Below are positions 58,136 to 64,000 of a DNA stretch of 64,000 bases, in pieces. Below the pieces are notes generated by a model that was given only the letters and a program-made list of their open reading frames with translations, ran no database searches and was not told where the DNA came from. Both the position numbers and the translations under genes were made by a program. The stretch lies in contig MEHQ01003075.1 of the NCBI GenBank assembly GCA_008828725.1, positions 51,043-115,042 on the forward strand. Reading direction: 5' to 3'. Position 1 is the stretch's first letter, and the number at the start of each line of letters is the position of its first letter. Source of the stretch: Saccharina japonica (Eukaryota; Sar; Phaeophyceae; Laminariales; Laminariaceae).

Positions 58136-58350
58136 GCCACACTACACGGCTGCCACCGGCCAAAATATCTGGGGCTGTGTAGTACATATATATATATGGA
58201 TGCTGCCACGGGTACCACAAAACTGCTGGTTTGCTGCTGTTGCTCTCCATTGAGTGTGGTATATAATGCTGCCACAGGTACAACAACGATGTTGCTGCTG
58301 CTGCCCCTGCTGCTGTTCTTCGCTGATAGTAGACAGCAGCAGCAGCACAC
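58136..58350. repeat. CTG/CAG-rich tract with internal duplication
   Basis: ATGCTGCCACNGGTACNACAA occurs near 58199 and 58267, each time followed by GTTGCTGCTG-like triplets. The tract ends in GACAGCAGCAGCAGC. A TATATATATATATGG run lies at 58185-58200. Confidence 0.7.
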
Positions 58351-58911
58351 CAGCAGCGCGGTTTTCGTACATAGGCAATAGAGAGCGCACCATATCCATA
58401 TTAGATAGAGTAAGGAGCTGCATGCGTATCACTGGGTTTTACAAATAAGCGAATTAATGAGCACGTATCATACTACAACAGTAGCTCTGGCCAACAACCA
58501 AGCAGCGGGATATCTATCAATATCGTCATCTCGTGGTTCGAACAGCGAGTTAGGGGTTATTAGCGAAGCGCGGTTCACCTTGTCACCCCACACACTAGAA
58601 ACAAGTCATTTCTGGTCCACACACAAAGCGCAAGTAAGCTACGACCCCCATACCAAAACCAAGGTATCCTCGGCCCTGACAAAAAAACAACGTTAATTTC
58701 GACGCAACGTATAAAACCCAAGCCAACTTCGACTCCCCCGCAAAATTGCAGTGAGTCGATTCTGAACCCCCGACAAGCCCCAGCTAAGTTTCATCTTTGA
58801 CGCTGATAGCAAGTCGATTTCAATCCTTGTTTATTAAACCAACACAATTCCGATGCCCCAAGTTATTTCCGATCACCCACACAAAAAAAAAACTTTCGAT
58901 TCCCACATTGA
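58351..58911. other. No gene seen
   Basis: Phrases like AAGCCAACTTCGACTCCCCC and AAGTCGATTTC recur loosely at 58690-58830. This suggests decayed repeats, but no unit can be fixed. Confidence 0.35.
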
Positions 58912-59080
58912 GGCCATCTCTTACGGATGGGTTCTGAAAACTGAAAATGAACGTTTTCAGTTTTCAAAACCGATTGGCTCTCTTACGGGGTTGAAAGTGG
59001 GCCCATTTCCGATCAAGTTTTTCAATTATCACTTTCAAGTCGGCCTCCACTCGGAAATGGGGCCCCATTTCCGATCGAGA
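58912..59080. repeat. Hairpin-rich leader of the inverted repeat
   Basis: GAAAACTGAAAA faces GTTTTCAGTTTTC. A perfect 22-bp palindrome lies at 59052-59073 (half-site CGGAAATGGGG). The first about 50 bp (GGCCATCTCTTACGGATGGG and onward) recur at 59599 between the arms of the large inverted repeat. Confidence 0.7.
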
Positions 59081-59094
59081 TCACGATTGAAACT

Positions 59095-60215
59095 GGCGAT
59101 TGGATTTGGAATCTATGGGTTTCCACACATCGTTGGAGGCAACACGCGTACAAATGTACCGCAAACAGCAGCAGTTGAGTACGAGCCGCGTCTGTTGCCA
59201 AGCAAGCAACAACACAAGCGTACTGCTGCTGCTTGCTGTGCCACGCTCCCCACCCGCGCTTGCCTCAGACACTACCACAATGCGATGGGATCGGATTGTG
59301 ATGGTGTCGGCCACGAGGGCCTTTCAACCGCCCTTGCAGCTGCGACCTATAGGCCTGCGACTAACGAGGAACACAGACAGGGAGGAGGAAAACACAACTT
59401 TTAACGACACCCCTCCGTCGTGTTTTCCGTTGTCCCGGCCACCGCCGGGTACAACGCTTCTGCGCTGCGTGCTCCGGTGCGACGAACACCTCGATCACCC
59501 GTAGTCCAGGGCGGCAGCGAAATAGTTCGGAGGCGCTTTCGCGTAGTACGAGTATATACGAGTACTCGTACGAGTAGTACCGTCTTCCTCGTACTGCAGG
59601 CCATCTCTTACGGATGGGTTTTGAAAACTGAAAATGAACGTTTTTTTCGAGCGTCAAAACCAATTGAGAAATTTCCAGTTGGCTATCTTATCATGACCAT
59701 ATATTCGAGAATGGTTTCTGGGCAGCAAGTTGAAGACGGTACTACTCGTACTCGTATATAATCGTACGCGAAAGCGACTCCGAACTATTTCGCTGCCGCC
59801 CTGTACTACGGGTGGTCGAGGTGTTCGTCGCACCGGAGCACGCAGCGCAGAAGCATTTTGCCCGACGGTGGCCGGGATAACGGAAAGCACGACGGAGGGG
59901 TGTCGTTAAAAGTTGTGATTTCTCCCTCCCTGTTTCTGTGCTCCTCGTTAGTCGCAGCCTATAGGTCGCAGCTGCAAGGGCAGTTGAAAGGCTCTCGTGG
60001 CCGACACCATCACAATCCGATCCCATTGCTTTGTGGTGATGTCCGAGGCACGCGCGGGTGGGGAGCGTGGCACAGCAAGCAGCGGCAGCAGTACACATCT
60101 GTGTTGTTGCTTGCTTGGCAGACAGACGCGGCTTGTACTCAACTGCTCTTTGCGGTACATTTGAACGCGTTTTGCCTCCAACGATGTGTGGAAACGCCCC
60201 ACGCGAAAACCAAGT
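59095..60215. repeat. Large imperfect inverted repeat, arms just under 500 bp
   Basis: The left arm (59095-59587) and the reverse complement of the right arm (59732-60215) align along their length. Shared blocks include TTTCCACACATCGTTGGAGG, TGCTGTGCCACGCTCCCCAC, GGGATCGGATTGTGATGGTG, CTTGCAGCTGCGACCTATAG, ACGACACCCCTCCGTCGTG, GGGCGGCAGCGAAATAGTTC and GAGTAGTACCGTCTTC. Arms differ by scattered substitutions and small indels. A 144-bp spacer separates them. Mirror-image open frames in the arms share the peptide GSDCDGVGHE but have no known domain. Confidence 0.85.
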
Positions 60216-61065
60216 CGATTTATTTCGTGTGATCGAGATCTCCAGCCCCTTGTTCGGCGCATCTCTTTGTATTTTTGCAAATATTTCCCCACTATGTACT
60301 GTATTCCGTGTGCCACGAGTGTTATCGGTGTGTCACACGTGTGTGTGCAGTGTTTCACGCGTGGGCGGCTGTCAAACTTTTTTTGTGTCGGGAGATCCCG
60401 GTTTTGTGTGGGCGGAGCCTTCTTAACCTTGAGAGCAGGAACAATCAAATCGTACATAAATATTATGACATTATGACAACTGTTGAAAACTATTTGGCGG
60501 ATAATGTCTAGAAACGATTCAGCCAATATTAACGGTTCCACAGAATGTTGTGTCCCCAGAAATGCAGGTGCAGTTTTTTTCTCAACCATCGAGGTTCCGA
60601 ACTTGTCAGCAAGTGTAAACGCGGTTGCCACTTGTGGCATCACGAATGAGGCCGGCTTAGTTTCGTTGTCCGCCGACTGGATATGCGTCCGCGGCAGCAA
60701 TAATCTGAGGAAACCTACGAGGTAGCATGCTGCGCATAGTATATATACTTGAGACTGGAACAATCACTGCCCAGTCGTATTTGTGTCTGTGAATACCTGG
60801 TATATATGTCGTTGTGCGTGGATGTCACGACGTGCTAAACACGACGCTGCTGCTGGTGATGCCGTGTCGAAAGATTGTCCTATAAACGCGTGAGTACGAG
60901 CAAATGCGAGTTTCCACTCTTCACGGCACGTAAAAATAGAGGACCGCTTTCCAGATGGCTGAAGCCGATTCCCTGAGCTCGATTTCCTGAAGCCGTAATA
61001 CGGAGGCGCCCGACGGATATCAGGGCATGTACACCGTTCAATAGGCCCGCTCATAAACCCACACC
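60216..61065. other. No gene recognised
   Basis: A 271-codon frame (59948-60763, minus) spans the right arm and this flank. It looks composed of repeat plus chance frame, with no motif. TACCWGGTA occurs at 60794-60802. Confidence 0.4.
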
Positions 61066-61296
61066 GTCTAAATCAGCACAAAGCGCCATAAAACTGCGGC
61101 CATGCCCCGTGCATTCGGACCCCGCCCAGCGACAGCAGGCATACATCGTCGCGGCATGACTGCTGCGCCGTACATGAGACCGCGCACCGTCTAAATCAGC
61201 ACAAAGCGCCACAAAACTGCGGCCAAGCCGACCCCGCCCAGCGACAGTAGGCATACATCGTCGCGGCATGACTGCTGCGCCGTACATGAGACCGCA
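61066..61296. repeat. Tandem duplication of about 123 bp
   Basis: Two adjacent units both begin GTCTAAATCAGCACAAAGCG and end GTACATGAGACCGC. The second has a deletion of about 14 bases (missing the CCCGTGCATTCGG region). Otherwise they are nearly identical, so the event is fairly recent. Confidence 0.85.
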
Positions 61297-62097
61297 TGTG
61301 CTTGCACTGTTGTTTCCCTGTCGTGGTTTCCACTTCAAATTCATTGTGGAATGTCCAGAGTACCTTTTGGTTGCATCTATGCCAACAGCACGGCACCTGC
61401 GCTGCACAAAACGAAGACGGCTCAGCTGTACCCCGTTGCAAATAAAGCCTGGAGGTGACCGCTGCAGCTGCTTATACGGTAGGGATTATGTTACAGCGTA
61501 CTGCGGTCGGGTGTATTGCGTTTATTTTTACCATGTTCGAGCTAGCTGAAGGCGAGTTCCGGAACCAAAAACAAACCGCAGCACAGCACCACCAGCGATG
61601 GCCAACGCAGAGACAGCGATGGCCAACGCAGAGACGCCCCAGAGGTATACCGTTGACCGCTACCGCTGCTGCATTTGCTTCTGTTCTACTGTTGAGACAT
61701 CGTTAGTGTTTTGTTGTAGGCTCCCATTTCGGGGCTTGCGGAATATGCTATACACTGTTGTTTTCTATCCTGTACGTGACCACGGTATGTTTACGTTTTG
61801 TTGTGAAACAACAACAGCAACAACACAACTACAGCTTCCGCCCACGAACTGCCAACGAAGTCAAGTTGACAACAGATAAAAAAATCTTGCTGCCTGACTT
61901 CTAAGCTACAGGGAAAGAGGTGGATCATATTATGTTGACAACAATACGCCGTCCCACATTTCACGATAGCTGTTCCGAGTTGCATTCACACCACGTTCTC
62001 AGAGCACTTGGTCCTTGCAGAGACGCTTCATGTACTCTTACGAACATTACCCACTCTTCTTTCGTTTTTGGTATAGCCCATATTTCTGTGACTAAAG
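61297..62097. other. No gene seen; small 21-bp tandem duplication
   Basis: GCGATGGCCAACGCAGAGAC occurs twice in tandem near 61597-61636. Other frames are short and unrecognised. Confidence 0.45.
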
Positions 62098-62354
62098 GAT
62101 GCGTGCTACGATGTATGTAGCACTTTTTGGGTGAAATTATTTCTGAATGAGCGAGCTCCCTAACACAAAATCGGCGGACTTTGATCATTATTTTGTTGCA
62201 ATATTGTTCCTTGTTTGCTTCGGCCATGGGATTTTCAATTGAATAGCACTTTTGCTTTCCTCGAAAAATCTGTTTGGGGTGAGATATATAGAGCTCTTCA
62301 AGTGACCACCCTTATAAGGCAAAAACATGGTGCACCTCTATCGTAGCATGCGTC
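62098..62354 (+). mobile_element. MITE family A copy
   Basis: The left GATGCGTGCTACGATG pairs with the right CCTCTATCGTAGCATGCGTC. The flanks AAAG and AGAG differ at one base, compatible with a decayed 4-bp duplication. Internal blocks TAGCACTTTTTGGGTGAAAT, TCGGCGGACTTTGATCATTA and GAGCTCTTCAAGTGACCACC. Length 257 bp. Confidence 0.9.
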
Positions 62355-63540
62355 AGAGTTATACGTACAGCCTACAGTACGTGGCGAAAGTTTCAGCGTA
62401 TTGAGTTTCGAAGCCGTAGCGGGGTTTGCTCTGCTGAATATAGGCATTCCAAAATGTTCTAAAAATGCATGGTCTACCAGGTATCAAGTAGACATCATGC
62501 CCCATCGAATACACTCGGTTTGGGGACCGTAGGGACTTCTGGTGATTAGCACACACATCTTCATTGTCCGTCAAGACGCTACACCTTGAATCACGAGTAA
62601 TATATTATGTGATGTTGCGTACCAGGTATATATCTACGTCTTCAATTCTGAACTGTCAATGTCGTCGTATCCTGGAGCTATTAATAGCAGACACACTTGT
62701 GGCACAAGGTTTTATACTGTCGGGAATACCGAGTCTACAGTACCCGCCACGAGCTTCGCACCAACGAGGGTCTGCTAGGGTCACCGTCAGGATTAGTATC
62801 CGATGTGACACCCATCGACGCAGTCGTTTAGAGATAGCCGCGGCTTATGTTGTTTTGTCGACGATACATGTTTTCCCATCCCACGTGGATACTTGGCACA
62901 AACACTTGGGCAACTCAATATTCTCCACAACACCAAACCTGCCCAGTCTACTGCACTATGTCACGCCTTCCACAACAACTCCTAGATGTTTTCGGTCAAT
63001 GCGCATGGGTGTGTGTTTATAGGGCAAGCACTGCTGCTGTTGTAAATGTTCTGCCTTGATTCACGAAGCACACCAAAGCTGGAAACTGCCCGAGAGCTAC
63101 AAATGAGTGTTTTCCAGCTAGATTGTCGTGAATGCTGCATTATTCCTGGTAACATGTGACCCTTTCTCCGTTTAAAAGTAGGCGTTTGAAGTTTCGTTTG
63201 TCAAAATGACATCGCGCGATATTTTCGGCCTGGGGCGATGTGTGGTAGGCATCAATGGCCCTTAAATTCTCCATTTTGCTGTGCTTCGTAGCTGCAGCCC
63301 TGCTGATTTGTCGTTTGCTTATTTAGTGGTGGCGCTGGGTTTTCAGTGCTGCGGCTGCTGGCACCCGTATAGACATTGTCGTTGGGCGGTACTATGAAAT
63401 GGGTGGGATGGGTCCATTGTGCGTGTTTCTGGCGGGAGTAACGTCTTCTCCATAAATGTGTATTGCACGTATGTTCGGCAACTTTTTTTGTTCAATATGG
63501 CGCAGCTGTTTGTTGACATGAGGCTTGTCGGTTTAACTGA
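62355..63540. other. No gene recognised
   Basis: It holds two TACCWGGTA palindromes (62475-62483, 62620-62628) and CTATTAATAG (62678-62687). The 152-codon plus-strand frame (62564-63022) has no recognisable motif. Confidence 0.4.
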
Positions 63541-63785
63541 AGGGTCGTTCTTATCGAGCAACTTTTTTTTCAAAATTTCCAATATTGTTTTCCAAAACAA
63601 ATCAGGAAAATAAAGAAAAACAGGATTTGTTTGGAAATTTGGAATTTTAGCAGAGGGCAAAATATTTGGAAGGCTTTGCATTCCAATATTTGGAGGTTAT
63701 TTTCCGAAAATATGGAAGTCCTAAAAAGTGTGCGAATTTTCCTTTTTGAAATGTTGGGAAAAAGTTGCTCGATAAGAACGACCCT
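63541..63785. mobile_element. MITE family C, best copy
   Basis: Perfect terminal inverted repeats of about 27 bp: the left starts AGGGTCGTTCTTATCGAGCA and the right ends TGCTCGATAAGAACGACCCT. The interior holds AATTTCCAATATTG, TTTTCCAAAACAAA, GGAATTTTAGCAGAGGG and CCAATATTTGGAGG, with further internal inverted segments. I could not fix a target duplication from the flanks. The related copies are at 33665 and, as a fragment, 795. Confidence 0.85.
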
Positions 63786-64000
63786 AAACGGTGAATATTT
63801 GCGCACCCGGCGTGGGTTCCTCGTACTTACGGTGATGACCCAACACGCACGAATGTGGCATTCCCTTTTGACCTGGGACAGGGCTGCCACATACATAAGA
63901 AACACGGAAAAAATTATCTGCAGCGAACGACAGGAGCATTCGAGGATCATTGAATATGTCAAGTGTGTTGTTCGTGTTAAGAGGGATGTCCCGTATGAGG
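63786..64000. other. No gene seen
   Basis: Nothing supportable in the last 215 bases. Confidence 0.4.

Noticed and set aside
58853..60763. Open frames of 183 and 271 codons in the large inverted repeat
   Set aside because: They share a peptide only because the arms are homologous. No domain, start context or splice signal supports either.

Overview
This 64-kb window looks like repeat-rich, gene-poor nuclear DNA of a eukaryote, not bacterial or organellar DNA. Three things say so: spliceosomal-type splice sites, non-LTR retrotransposon remains, and at least five families of short non-autonomous transposons. My best guess is a stramenopile, possibly a brown alga. The guess rests on the tryptophan-rich FNIP-type repeat proteins, the style of the LINE reverse transcriptase and the many CAG/CTG tracts. 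It is low-confidence, because nothing in the window is diagnostic of one lineage.

The only clear protein-coding family is a trio of paralogous FNIP-type (LRR-like) repeat genes. One is intact over its visible exon (13975-16154, minus). One carries a frameshift and a nonsense codon (39188-41177, minus). One is heavily decayed (2302-about 4150, plus). All three start at a 3' splice site in the same phase, exactly seven codons before a shared Phe, so the upstream exon(s) have not been identified. Between the splice site and the 22-residue repeats lies a shared N-terminal region containing WYxST, FCxACR and MPxSLWG. A separate possible exon, with a GTAAG donor and a zinc-finger-like segment, lies at 31155-31438 (minus).

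Most of the rest is mobile DNA and its debris. (1) MITE family A, about 250 bp, ends GACGCRTGCTACGAT: nine copies, at about 6.4, 12.6, 16.9, 22.4, 27.6, 38.2, 42.8, 43.1 and 62.1 kb; four have perfect 4-bp target duplications. (2) Related family B: two copies at 23.0 and 23.4 kb, also with 4-bp duplications. (3) A Tourist/Harbinger-like foldback element with a TTA duplication, nested inside a family A copy at 43.1 kb. (4) Smaller inverted-repeat families C (33.7, 63.5 kb and a fragment at 0.8 kb), D (20.1, 53.6 kb) and E (43.7, 46.6 kb). (5) A tRNA-headed, A-tailed SINE: four copies at 19.2, 28.2, 48.8 and 57.5 kb. (6) A 5'-truncated LINE at 43.8-45.3 kb, another 3' end at 29.5 kb, and decayed probable reverse-transcriptase relics at 17.8, 20.5 and 29.7 kb.

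There are also GGCCC-rich minisatellites (32.0 and 33.1 kb), a G-run minisatellite (20.9 kb) with an inverted relative at 10.7 kb, two short GC islands, AT-rich palindromic tracts, and a diverged inverted repeat with arms of nearly 500 bp at 59.1-60.2 kb. Two short palindromes, TACCWGGTA and CTATTAATAG, recur far more often than chance predicts. Long stretches between these features show no supportable gene.
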